A DNA stretch of 64,000 nucleotides, from positions 62,001 through 126,000 of the forward strand of contig NZ_CP119792.1 of assembly GCF_029338295.1 (NCBI RefSeq), read 5' to 3'. The translations under genes were made by a program, and so were the position numbers. Positions 7,878 to 15,062 of the stretch are shown here, one piece after another. The first letter of the stretch is position 1. Each line of letters starts with the position of its first letter. The notes under the pieces were generated by a model, which saw nothing but the letters and a program-made list of their open reading frames with translations, was not told the DNA's origin and did not search any database. The stretch comes from Haladaptatus sp. QDMS2. GTDB lineage: Archaea > Halobacteriota > Halobacteria > Halobacteriales > Halococcaceae.

Positions 7878-8243
7878 GAAAGCCCACGACTTTAGTCGTG
7901 GGATGAATCCGACCAATCCCGTCAAAACCGCAATACTTAGGTTGAATGGGATCGGATGTTAACGCAACTCGCTCGGGAAACTTGGAGTTGGATTGGGGTC
8001 TCCGTCAACAAAAAGCAACCCTGCCCAAGTGAGGCTCGGACGCAAGTCCGAGTCGGGCCGATGGCACGGCCTGTAGGGTGTCAGCAGGGTAGTCCGAACG
8101 GACTGGCGTCACCACGCGCCCACCGCCCCGACGCACTACCTACAAACCGAGACCTCCCTCGGGAGGGAAGTTGCCTCCGTTGGTGTCGGAACGACCGACC
8201 CCAAGCGCGAGGAATCCCACGACTTCAGTCGTGTGGAGGATGT
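7878..8243 (+). mobile_element. PATE-like (palindrome-associated) IS200/IS605 derivative without transposase
   Basis: The left end carries the perfect hairpin CCCACGACT-TT-AGTCGTGGG (7883-7902). The right end carries a nearly identical palindrome, CCCACGACT-TC-AGTCGTGTGG, at about 8216-8235, followed by GAGGATGTCA. These ends are typical of haloarchaeal IS200/IS605 elements and their non-autonomous derivatives (PATEs). The ~365-bp interior has no credible protein; the 110-aa ORF from 7956 has unnatural composition. It interrupts an AbrB gene. Exact ends are uncertain by a few bases because this family leaves no target duplication. Confidence 0.7.
8018..8104 (+). ncRNA. Compact multi-stem RNA-like fold inside the PATE-like element
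   Basis: A closing stem, ACCCTGC (8018-8024) with GCAGGGT (8084-8090), encloses two hairpins. The first is CTCGGAC-GCAA-GTCCGAG (8035-8052), a 7-bp stem with a GNRA tetraloop. The second is GGCCG (8056-8060) with CGGCC (8067-8071). A fourth hairpin, AGTCC-GAAC-GGACT, follows at 8091-8104. That gives four perfect stems in 87 nt, one of them GNRA-capped. This suggests a functional RNA, perhaps related to the omega RNA of TnpB elements. Transcription and function are inferred. Confidence 0.5.
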
Positions 8244-8636
8244 CAAACTCATCCTAGTTGCAGACAATCCATTAGGGGCCGTTCGTGACGCAGCGGGTGA
8301 ACTTCGTGAAATTTCGATTGAGGAACTTCGAGAGGCTGCGGCCAGGCAAGCACGTGAATCGAGCGACGAGGGGTAGTCGGGACGAGTGTTCGCGTATTCA
8401 CTCTGTAATCTGATGATGGTATACGAATCTTTCGTCTCTAACTGACACTGCAAAGGCGGTAGCTGTAGACCAGATTCGTTCGCGAAAAATCGTCGATTCA
8501 CAGGAAGGGCTAGTTACGGCCAGGCGTTGCGCCGAGGGCGACACCGACGGCGGCACCGACTGCCGAGATACGCTGTAGATGGGAGCATGCGAGCAAACAA
8601 CGAGAGTTTCTTCACACAGGACGGCGGAGCGAGGGT

Positions 8637-8900
8637 ATGTCTGTTGAAAATCCCCCTGCTGTGGACGCTGACGTGACGGTTTACTATGTTTCAGAGCGCT
8701 CGGAATCTGTCGTCTCCCGGACGGGGCGGCTCGCCAAGGAAGCTGTGACCGCGAGCGACCACACCGTGGGCTTTCTCGTCGAACCCGACACCACCAGTCG
8801 CGTGACGCTCATCAACTACGACACGGGTGCGGTGTTCTCCCGTTCCCGGGGTCGAACGACGTATCTGGGGCAGGTCGAGCGCCTCGAAATCGCTGAATAG
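8637..8900 (+). CDS. Hypothetical acidic small protein (87 aa)
   Basis: I do not recognise this 87-residue protein. It has haloarchaeal composition (acidic, one Lys) and a beta-rich pattern: V-T-V-Y-Y-V-S, then T-V-G-F-L-V-E, then S-R-V-T-L-I-N-Y-D-T-G-A-V-F-S, then R-T-T-Y-L-G-Q-V-E-R-L. This fits a small single-domain beta protein. No signal peptide, membrane segment or Cys pair is present. It stands alone between the disrupted AbrB gene and a ~640-bp gene-free stretch. The preceding ~260 bp (8377-8636) shows no PIN toxin and nothing else I can name. Confidence 0.6.
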   Translation: MSVENPPAVDADVTVYYVSERSESVVSRTGRLAKEAVTASDHTVGFLVEPDTTSRVTLINYDTGAVFSRSRGRTTYLGQVERLEIAE

Positions 8901-9111
8901 TGGCGAAGGCTTGTACACGCTCGAGGCACTCCGAACTGCGAGGATGACTGACGAATTGAAATAATCAGATCGCGAGTACGCTATCGTGTCTGTTGGTATC
9001 CTTGCTTACTCTCTGTCTCGTCGATAGATGCCTGTCACGCTCGTCGTCTTCATCCTGATACCCGATGCTGTTCTCGAACCTGTGAAGGCCTCTTGGGACG
9101 TTTCAAGGTAA

Positions 9112-9182
9112 AATAATACTTCCAATAATCGTACTTCCAATAATCGTACTTCCAATAATCGTACTTCCAATAATCATACTTC
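9112..9182. repeat. 15-bp tandem repeat, about 4.7 units
   Basis: The unit AATAATCGTACTTCC occurs three times exactly (starting at 9124, 9139 and 9154). A fourth copy with one change (CAT for CGT) starts at 9169, and a shortened unit precedes them at about 9112. It is direct, without spacers, so it is a microsatellite-like repeat and not CRISPR. Because 15 is a multiple of three it creates a repetitive K-Y-D-Y-W ORF on the minus strand that I do not believe is a gene. The units are AT-rich compared with the surroundings. Confidence 0.9.
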
Positions 9183-9500
9183 AGAGTATCATTATTCGGA
9201 AACTCGATTGCGCTCTCGCGACTGTGGCCCTTGAGCCAGTCGACGGTACCACGCCGAACGCCCCCGGACGCTCGCGGTCGCTCAGACGACATATCGGCGA
9301 AGCCAATAAGGGTCACTGAGCCGACCAGACACGCGCGAGCGCCCGGCCTGGTTCACTCCCACCCATGGCGGTTGCGTAGTCACACTGTACGTGTCGGTGG
9401 TGTGCTCTAATCGAACGTCAATTCGATGGCAGTCGGGATGTCGATGCATTCTCTCCCGTCGTTTATGCACCAGTGACCCCATGATAACCTTCACCTTTAT

Positions 9501-9518
9501 TATATGTTGTTGCATATA
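9501..9518 (+). promoter_or_regulatory. Inverted repeat in the promoter of the nucleotidyltransferase/HEPN pair
   Basis: The perfect inverted repeat TATATG-N6-CATATA lies 21-38 bp upstream of the ATG at 9539, where the TATA box and transcription start of a leaderless haloarchaeal gene would be. The downstream protein has its own winged helix, so autoregulation through this site is plausible (inference). Confidence 0.5.
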
Positions 9519-9538
9519 TTCGGACAGTGTTTGATTAG

Positions 9539-10228
9539 ATGGAACAAGATATAAGAGTCTGTCTGCGTGTCACGCCAACTGCGGACACGAGGGTGTTCAG
9601 ATTGCAGGCGGCAGACGATGTGCTCCGAGTGCTGGTCGACGCGCACGACACAGAGTTCACACTGCGAGAGTTGGGTGAAGAAACAGAACACAGTCGTTCT
9701 ACCATCTGGCGAGCCGTCGAATTACTTGATGACGTCGGGCTCTTGCGGATTCGTGAGACTCCACAGCGAAAGTACGTTGCAATCGACCCTGCACACTTGC
9801 AGAAAGCCGACCCCATACTCGGTATCCAGCAAGTGGAGTATCACGACCCCATTCGAGCGTTCGTCACACGCGTGAATCGTCGTGTTGATACCTCCGATGA
9901 GATTGCCCAGCTTGTTGGCATCCTTGTGTTTGGGAGCGTTGCTCGCGGCGAAGCCGACCGAAAAAGCGACATCGACGTGTTCGTCCTCGTCGACGGTGAC
10001 CGGACGGTCGCACGCCGTCTCGTCTCGGCTGTCGCCGCAAACCTCGGAGACGAACGATTCAACGGGGACCGGTATACGTTCGAACCGTTCGTCGAATCTG
10101 TTGAAAGTGTTCGACGGGTGGGCGACAGACTCTCCGAGATTTTTAGTGAAGGTGTGACGGTTTACCGTAGCGACCGATTCCCTGAGATTCGAAAGGAGGT
10201 GCGACGCGATGAGCACGAATCGTATTGA
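9539..10228 (+). CDS. Winged-helix/MNT-type nucleotidyltransferase fusion (antitoxin candidate)
   Basis: The protein is 229 aa. The N-terminal winged helix (about 20-85) reads L-R-V-L-V-D-A-H through S-R-S-T-I-W-R-A-V-E-L-L-D-D-V-G-L-L. The middle carries the polymerase-beta nucleotidyltransferase motif V-F-G-S-V-A-R-G-E-A-D-R-K-S-D-I-D-V-F-V-L, with the G-S and D-x-D residues intact. In MNT/HEPN systems the nucleotidyltransferase adds AMP to the HEPN toxin and neutralises it. The added wHTH would repress the operon. The stop overlaps the next gene's start by 20 bp, giving coupled translation. I judge it an intact antitoxin. Confidence 0.85.
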   Translation: MEQDIRVCLRVTPTADTRVFRLQAADDVLRVLVDAHDTEFTLRELGEETEHSRSTIWRAVELLDDVGLLRIRETPQRKYVAIDPAHLQKADPILGIQQVEYHDPIRAFVTRVNRRVDTSDEIAQLVGILVFGSVARGEADRKSDIDVFVLVDGDRTVARRLVSAVAANLGDERFNGDRYTFEPFVESVESVRRVGDRLSEIFSEGVTVYRSDRFPEIRKEVRRDEHESY

Positions 10229-10691
10229 GTCGTTAATCGAGAAGGTGCAGGTTGCATTCGATCAGCATCCTGCCGAGATAGAGGCGGGGTTAAATACGAA
10301 CGAAGCTGACCTCTTGCAACTTCGGAAGTCGTGTCGTCTGCTTGCCGGTGCCGAGGTACTGCTTGACCACAGCTACTATACGCTCGTTATCGAGGCTTCG
10401 TTCGTTGCAATCGAACGCGTAATCGAGTTCAAACTGCTCGAAAGCGGCGTTGAACCACGCGACCTTCCCGGGACGCATCCGGGCGTCTATACGGAAGCGG
10501 CGAGACGTGGGCTCTTCTCTGAATACGTCGCCGAGAATCTCAAGGATTTGTGGCGGAATCACCGCGCCAAGACGTATTATCAAGACGGACTCGCGGCCAA
10601 AGAGCGCGCTGTGCTGGTTTTCGAACTCGCGATGGAAACACATGCATTCGTGGTGAATCTCTCGTCAAAGAAATTCGAGTGCCTGTGTTGA
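10209..10691 (+). CDS. HEPN-domain protein (toxin candidate)
   Basis: This is a 160-aa all-helical protein. The first half (S-C-R-L-L-A-G-A-E-V-L-L-D through S-Y-Y-T-L-V-I-E-A-S-F-V-A-I-E-R) is the HEPN helical hairpin. The expected active-site region is L-W-R-N-H-R-A-K-T-Y-Y-Q-D-G near residues 115-130. The classic R-x4-6-H RNase motif is not present in its usual form; instead there is R-N-H-R followed by a tyrosine pair that could be the AMPylation target. It overlaps the upstream nucleotidyltransferase gene, the standard MNT/HEPN arrangement. The role is a ribonuclease toxin by family analogy, and its activity is unproven. Confidence 0.8.
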   Translation: MSTNRIESLIEKVQVAFDQHPAEIEAGLNTNEADLLQLRKSCRLLAGAEVLLDHSYYTLVIEASFVAIERVIEFKLLESGVEPRDLPGTHPGVYTEAARRGLFSEYVAENLKDLWRNHRAKTYYQDGLAAKERAVLVFELAMETHAFVVNLSSKKFECLC

Positions 10692-11085
10692 ATCTTTGCG
10701 CTATCGGCGTTTGGCATACTGATTCGCGTTGCGTTGAGTGACCGACGCGTGTGGGCATCTCCCAATTAATGCTTTGGACAGGCCGTACCGGGCTTTCATA
10801 TTCGTTTCTGGCACGCCCCGCTCGCCGCGTTTCACCCGGACGCTGCTCACGGTTCGTTACACTCACCGTTCGCTTCGAGGCCCTCCCTTCGGTCGTCCCT
10901 CGTTCGCTCGGCACCGACCATTCCGGGCGTGCGGCTCACTTTGTTCGCCGTTCCGGGCGTCTGGTTTGCCGCCAGCACCAAGCGCGCTTTCGGTTGCGTC
11001 TGGCGACGGACGCGAAACCGGCTTGTGTGCTGGGCACTCGCGCCGGGTGACGCTGGCGCGCGGTGCTGGTTGGTTTCTCTCTGAG

Positions 11086-11138
11086 GCGCGCTCGCTTCGC
11101 TCCCGGGGGTCGCTTGCGAAGGCGCGAAGCGAGCGCGC
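11086..11138. repeat. Perfect 15-bp inverted repeat
   Basis: GCGCGCTCGCTTCGC (11086-11100) and its exact reverse complement (11124-11138) are separated by 23 bp. The stem would be very stable (13 G/C of 15). It sits ~105 bp upstream of the OB-fold protein's start and just before the short ORF. It could be an operator, an attenuator hairpin or a terminator of the upstream HEPN operon, but a terminator would normally have a T-run, which is missing. Confidence 0.85.
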
Positions 11139-11140
11139 GG

Positions 11141-11218
11141 ATGGTTGAGGCGTTTGAGAGCCACGGCTGGAGAGTTGTGGTTCAAAAGAAGACGCCGAGT
11201 GAGCGCCTTCTGCGGTAA
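11141..11218 (+). CDS. Short upstream ORF (25 aa), uncertain
   Basis: The ORF encodes M-V-E-A-F-E-S-H-G-W-R-V-V-V-Q-K-K-T-P-S followed by five more residues. It stops 23 bp before the OB-fold gene, starts directly after the 15-bp inverted repeat, and reads like natural protein sequence. It could be a leader peptide or the tail of a lost gene. It is too short to judge from one genome. Confidence 0.25.
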   Translation: MVEAFESHGWRVVVQKKTPSERLLR

Positions 11219-11241
11219 ATTCCCTATCAGGAGAACTACCA

Positions 11242-12090
11242 ATGAGTACTAAACACACTATCGATGAAGAAGCTTCGGTCGAACAGGCACACGAAAATGA
11301 GTTTGCGGCGGTTGAGGAGCGTCCTGAGCTGCGGCCCACGGTCGAGATGGAGATTCAGACGAAGGTGGATACGAATCATCCGGATGCGGGAGTGTCCGGA
11401 CTGACTTTGGCTGCAGAGGAGCGCTTGAGAGCACGTGAGTGGGAGATTGCGAGAACGCGGACGCGGTGGGACGATAGGCAAGAGTCAGACCGTGAAGCGC
11501 GGACGCGGCGGAAGGTGAGGGAGCAGAGCCGGGAACGGAGAGTTGAGTTCGAGAAGCGGGCGGCGAGCGTAGATTCGAGATTGGAGCCCGGACGCGAGGA
11601 CCCTCGTGAGCGGTTGAGCCGTGAGGAGTTGGCGGCAGTGAATCAGCAAGCGATGCGCATCCATCAGATGGTGAAAAGCAGTGTCTCTCGGGCGGTGCTC
11701 TCGAAGCAGGTGGCCGAACGGATGGTCGAAGGCGCGGAATTGGTGAGTGCAGCCGTCGCAGTCATTGAGAAGCAATGGACGCGACCGGGTGGGATTGTTC
11801 CCATTGCGAAAGTCGGGGACGTGGACAGAGGCGAAGTCACGGTCGAAGGAAAAATCGAGCGACTCTGGGAGCCATCCCATCCAGCGATTCAATCGGTTGG
11901 ACTCCTCGAAGATGAGAGTGGGAGAATCCGATTCACGGTCTGGAAGAAGTCAGGACAGGCGATGGTCAGCGAGGGAGAGCGGGTGCGATTCAGGGCGGCG
12001 GCGAAAAACTGGTACGAGGGTCGGTGTTCGATTGCGTTGACGCGGTGGTCGAATATAGAGTTCCCAGAGCGAGGCGAGTGGTGGACGTAG
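11242..12090 (+). CDS. OB-fold (RPA-like) nucleic-acid-binding protein with long coiled-coil region
   Basis: The protein is 282 aa. Residues ~50-125 are a highly charged Arg/Glu helical region (A-A-E-E-R-L-R-A-R-E-W-E-I through E-Q-S-R-E-R-R-V-E). The C-terminal ~85 residues, from I-V-P-I-A-K-V-G-D-V, are a single OB fold: E-V-T-V-E-G-K-I-E-R-L-W-E-P, then Q-S-V-G-L-L-E-D-E-S-G-R-I-R-F-T-V-W, ending in W-Y-E-G-R-C-S-I-A-L. This resembles RPA-type single-stranded-DNA-binding domains, although zinc-finger cysteines are absent. AGGAG precedes the start by about 10 bp. Single-strand DNA binding in replication or repair of mobile DNA is likely. Confidence 0.75.
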   Translation: MSTKHTIDEEASVEQAHENEFAAVEERPELRPTVEMEIQTKVDTNHPDAGVSGLTLAAEERLRAREWEIARTRTRWDDRQESDREARTRRKVREQSRERRVEFEKRAASVDSRLEPGREDPRERLSREELAAVNQQAMRIHQMVKSSVSRAVLSKQVAERMVEGAELVSAAVAVIEKQWTRPGGIVPIAKVGDVDRGEVTVEGKIERLWEPSHPAIQSVGLLEDESGRIRFTVWKKSGQAMVSEGERVRFRAAAKNWYEGRCSIALTRWSNIEFPERGEWWT

Positions 12091-12310
12091 ACTAACGGGC
12101 GGTCTTCTTTTTTTGTCGCCATCCTTGCTGGTCATCTCTCTTCGTCTATTAATGACCATCTCGCTCTCTGTCATCGATTTACAGATATACAACATGACTT
12201 CTGGAGACAATCCCCTCGAATGGGAATGAATTGGTAATCTGAGCGCAATCTGAAACGGAACGTGGAAGATTTTTCAGGGAATTTAGCGTACCGCACGGAG
12301 AACAACAACT

Positions 12311-13693
12311 TCAGGACGTCTCTTCGAACAGCGCCAACACATCTGCCGGCTCGAATAGATGGACATTCTCACGCTGTGTTGTACTCTCTACAAGCTCGTC
12401 TGTGAAGCCAGATCTCGAAAAGAGCCCGTACGCAACGTCCCGGTCAGAACCCTGCCAACGCACGTCCGGTTCAGTCGATTCGAGGTCGTCGAGGAGTGAC
12501 TGACCAACGGGATTAGTGGTCCACTTGCATTCTCCGAGGAAGAGCGTCTTGGTTTGTGGATTCAACCCAACCACATCAATTTCTTGCTCGCTGTACCACC
12601 AGCGGCCTACTCGGGAACTGGAAACTGGAAATGACGGCGCTCGGGCAGCCTGTCGACAGACTGCTTCAAACGCGAAGCTTGTGTGCGTTGGTAATGTTTC
12701 AGCAATCGATTCTCGGACGGGTTCGGTTCGGCCTTGTTCGAGGGTTCCTCGGTTCGGCGAGACGTAGCGAAACCAAAACCGGACGAACTGGTCAGTCAGT
12801 TTGTAGACACCGCGTCCATCGGGATCTGTGACCGGTGTTTCGCGCTCGACGAGCGCTAACTGCGTCAGGTTTTGGAGATATCGTGAGATGCCGCTTGCCT
12901 TCTTATCGATATGATTCGCGATATCGGTCACACGAGTTGCACCGTTGGCAATCGCTTCAAGAATCGCCATGTAGGTGGTCGGTTCCCGGAGTTCCTGTCG
13001 GAGGAGGAATTCAGGCTCTTCGTAGAGAAATGCACCCTTCGAGAGGATGTGCTGTTCGATGTTCGAAAGGAGATCTTCAGTCTCGTCAAATTGCTCGAGA
13101 TACGCTGGAACGCCACCGAGCACACCGTACGCCTGGATTGTGGTGTCAGCATCATATTGCGGGACAAATTTCGCCACGTCACCGATGGTGAGTGGTTCGA
13201 GTCGCCACTGTCCAGTTCGGCGTCCGTACAGCGGACTTTCGTAACTCAACACACCCTCTTCCATCATCGAGATCGACGAGCCCAGGAGGACAATCGAAAT
13301 CGCTGTGTCTGAGAGCACTTCGTCGACGATGGTCTGAAATACAGACGGGATGGTCTCATCCGCCTCTACGAGGTAGGAGAACTCGTCCAATGCGACGACG
13401 AACGGTCCTTCAACTCGTGCCTTGAGATACCGAAACGCGTCCACAAATGTGTCCACGTCGGGCGGCACATCGTTGAAGTGGTCCGCACACTGTCGTGCGA
13501 ATCGCGTTGCGTTGTGTTTCGGCCCTCGTTGGTCACAAAGATAGTATTGGGAGTCCTGTTCGAGTGAATCGAGTGCTGTCGTCACGAGCGTCGTTTTCCC
13601 GACTCGACGGCGACCATACACAACGAGAAACTGCCGGTCCTCTCGTCTGAGATGTGAGGTCAGCCACTCTAGTTCCCGCTCTCGATCAATCAT
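12311..13693 (-). CDS. DUF234-type archaeal AAA+ ATPase with PD-(D/E)XK-like C-terminus
   Basis: The protein is 460 aa from M-I-D-R-E-R-E-L-E-W, which sits at the usual R-E-x-E-L-x-x-L family start; the longer version from 13765 adds 24 unlikely residues. The Walker A is G-R-R-R-V-G-K-T-T-L (about 27-36), with Walker B F-V-V-A-L-D-E-F-S-Y-L near 103, a sensor segment V-L-L-G-S-S-I-S, and then a wHTH region (T-R-V-T-D-I-A-N-H-I). The C-terminal DUF234 part carries E-I-D-V-V-G-L...F-L-G-E-C-K-W, a nuclease-like D...E-x-K signature. These STAND/MNS-like ATPases are abundant accessory genes, and defence or element maintenance is suspected but not known. Confidence 0.85.
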   Translation of the reverse strand: MIDRERELEWLTSHLRREDRQFLVVYGRRRVGKTTLVTTALDSLEQDSQYYLCDQRGPKHNATRFARQCADHFNDVPPDVDTFVDAFRYLKARVEGPFVVALDEFSYLVEADETIPSVFQTIVDEVLSDTAISIVLLGSSISMMEEGVLSYESPLYGRRTGQWRLEPLTIGDVAKFVPQYDADTTIQAYGVLGGVPAYLEQFDETEDLLSNIEQHILSKGAFLYEEPEFLLRQELREPTTYMAILEAIANGATRVTDIANHIDKKASGISRYLQNLTQLALVERETPVTDPDGRGVYKLTDQFVRFWFRYVSPNRGTLEQGRTEPVRESIAETLPTHTSFAFEAVCRQAARAPSFPVSSSRVGRWWYSEQEIDVVGLNPQTKTLFLGECKWTTNPVGQSLLDDLESTEPDVRWQGSDRDVAYGLFSRSGFTDELVESTTQRENVHLFEPADVLALFEETS

Positions 13694-13857
13694 TATGCAG
13701 TAGATTATATTATCTTGTGCATAAGATTTGTGGTGGGACTCGGACACCACAGTCTCAGTGTCCACACCGTGTTGGAATTCGTGGGATGGTGCGAATGACA
13801 GAGGAACTGTTTCTCAAACAGAATGTTTATCTCGTCTAGATATGTTCTCTCAGCTGA

Positions 13858-14874
13858 ATGTATCGCTATCGCCCCGATGAAATCGACCGTGAGCGCGCCC
13901 ACCACCAGGCGGTGAAGCAAATCGGAAAGAAAGGCAAGCAGGCCATTGACGTCAAACGCATTGGCAACCTCGGCGAACTGGCCTTCGAAGCGTTCTGCAG
14001 AGAGTATCTCCCTGTCGAGATGTGGCACTGGGAAAATGACGAGGCGATGCGCCTGTGCAATCCAGAGAGTTTCTCCGGTCACGATTTCGAGGTGTTTGGT
14101 TACACCGTGGACGTGAAAACGTCGCGTGATGTCTCTGCGTTCTTGCCGAAAACACTGTATGAGAATGATCCAGACGACGACATCATCGTCATGGCGTGGC
14201 ATCGCGATAACGAAGATTCGCTCATGTTGCTCGGGTGGGTCAGGACGCGAACGCTGCAATCGAAGGTCGAGTCAGAGGAAGCTTACGAAGGCGACCGACC
14301 GAGCAAGCTCGACCACCTCGTTGTCCGACCGATGAACGAGCTCATGGACCTCGGTCCGAACACCGCGCATATGACCCAACGGCCGTCAAGCCCGTTCGTT
14401 CCGGGTGACCGAGTGGTCAAGGTCGCAGACGCAGACCCTGCGGTGGGTGTCGTCATCGACGTCCTGCCACCCGAACATGAAGCGAAAATCATGGGGCAGA
14501 CGATGGATGGCGAAGCGATTCAAGTGACTTTCCCTGCTCTGCTCGACGAGGGGCCGGGTGACTGGCGGACGATTCACCCTGCGAAACTCGCCTCGTACTG
14601 TCACGACCAACAAATCAAATGCTACACCTACAAGCACACGAATCTGGCGTTTGCGCCGAATCCCTACGTCGTGGGTGACCGCGTCATCAAAACGAGTCAC
14701 GACGAACCGGATGTCGCAATCGTCGTCGAACCGAGCGAGGATGGTGTGGCCGTTGCGTACGAAGGACAATTCGATGGCAAGTCGATTTCACCGGAAAAGC
14801 TACAATCGTACTGCGACGAACACGATATCTCGCTTTATTCGTATTCAACTGACGACGTTGCGTTTGCTGAATGA
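13858..14874 (+). CDS. PD-(D/E)XK nuclease-like protein with duplicated C-terminal beta domain
   Basis: The protein is 338 aa. The N-terminal ~125 residues carry G-N-L-G-E-L-A-F-E, then H-D-F-E-V-F-G-Y-T-V-D-V-K-T-S, matching the E...D-x(n)-D-x-K pattern of PD-(D/E)XK nucleases (E near 40, D near 78, D-V-K near 86). After an R-P-S-S-P-F linker the protein repeats a ~65-residue unit twice: G-D-R-V-V-K-V-A-D-A-D-P-A-V-G-V-V...L-A-S-Y-C-H-D-Q-Q-I-K-C-Y-T-Y, and G-D-R-V-I-K-T-S-H-D-E-P-D-V-A-I-V-V...L-Q-S-Y-C-D-E-H-D-I-S-L-Y-S-Y. It lies divergently from a DUF234 ATPase. Nuclease activity is inferred from the motif. Confidence 0.65.
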   Translation: MYRYRPDEIDRERAHHQAVKQIGKKGKQAIDVKRIGNLGELAFEAFCREYLPVEMWHWENDEAMRLCNPESFSGHDFEVFGYTVDVKTSRDVSAFLPKTLYENDPDDDIIVMAWHRDNEDSLMLLGWVRTRTLQSKVESEEAYEGDRPSKLDHLVVRPMNELMDLGPNTAHMTQRPSSPFVPGDRVVKVADADPAVGVVIDVLPPEHEAKIMGQTMDGEAIQVTFPALLDEGPGDWRTIHPAKLASYCHDQQIKCYTYKHTNLAFAPNPYVVGDRVIKTSHDEPDVAIVVEPSEDGVAVAYEGQFDGKSISPEKLQSYCDEHDISLYSYSTDDVAFAE

Positions 14875-15041
14875 CTGTATGGTTACGTCCCGTTTTCTCT
14901 AGCTTATCTGAAATTTTCTATTGAGGTGGTAGCTTAGAATCAAACTTTCTCATAAGATCCCCCGAGCCATTCTCACGTTAGCCATTCGTATCGACCCTAT
15001 GAGACAGGAGACTTTCGGGGGTGGTCGCAACAATTATACCG

Positions 15042-15062
15042 ATTCCCACTAGAGGTGGGAAT
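15042..15062 (+). promoter_or_regulatory. Operator-like palindrome abutting the AbrB start codon
   Basis: ATTCCCAC-TAGAG-GTGGGAAT is a perfect 8-bp inverted repeat with a 5-bp spacer, ending on the base before the ATG at 15063. A TATA-like AATTATACC lies just upstream (about 15031-15040), so the palindrome covers the expected transcription start of a leaderless mRNA. This is the position expected for autorepression by the AbrB protein or the AbrB-PIN complex. Confidence 0.65.

Larger units (their letters stand above)
7761..8376 (+). pseudogene. AbrB/SpoVT-type antitoxin gene split by an IS200/IS605-derived insertion
   Basis: The N-terminal half starts at 7761: M-A-S-K-T-D-D-Q-G-R-L-F-L-T-K-Q-I-R-E-R-Y-G, a swapped-hairpin AbrB domain, then R-F-H-I-V and D-R-I-T-E-I. 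It runs into foreign DNA at about 7878. The C-terminal half resumes at about 8244 with L-I-L-V-A-D-N-P-L-G-A-V-R-D-A-A and ends S-S-D-E-G at 8374-8376. The family (antitoxins paired with PIN toxins) has this D-P-L-x-A-L-R-D-A linker right after the AbrB fold, so the two halves belong together. No PIN gene follows, so the antitoxin was either an orphan or lost its toxin. Confidence 0.75.
8901..9538. other. ~640-bp gene-free stretch
   Basis: No credible coding region is visible. The minus-strand ORF through 9050-9316 depends on the 15-bp tandem repeat for its middle, and the one at 9282-9515 has unnatural composition. The stretch holds the tandem repeat described separately and ends in the AT-rich promoter of the following nucleotidyltransferase gene. 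Confidence 0.6.
10692..11241. other. ~550-bp GC-rich upstream region of the OB-fold gene
   Basis: There is no convincing protein. Long ORFs on both strands reflect GC richness and a lack of stop codons, with Arg/Ser/Pro-heavy products. The region holds a perfect 15-bp inverted repeat and a 25-codon ORF immediately upstream of the following gene, both listed separately. A GC-rich region with clustered inverted repeats in front of this OB-fold gene could be regulatory. Confidence 0.6.

Noticed and set aside
7956-8288. 110-aa plus-strand ORF inside the PATE-like element
   Set aside because: Composition is not protein-like and it runs through the RNA stems and the right-end hairpin.
9112-9182. 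CRISPR-like array
   Set aside because: Repeats are 15 bp, directly adjacent, without spacers; no cas genes are in the window.
9050-9316. Minus-strand ORF with a K-Y-D-Y-W repeat
   Set aside because: The repeat arises from the 15-bp tandem DNA repeat; the rest lacks haloarchaeal composition or any family match that I can see.
10738-11148. Long ORFs on both strands in the GC-rich region before the OB-fold gene
   Set aside because: Stop-poor GC-rich sequence; products are Arg/Ser/Pro-rich with no family resemblance and they overlap one another on both strands.
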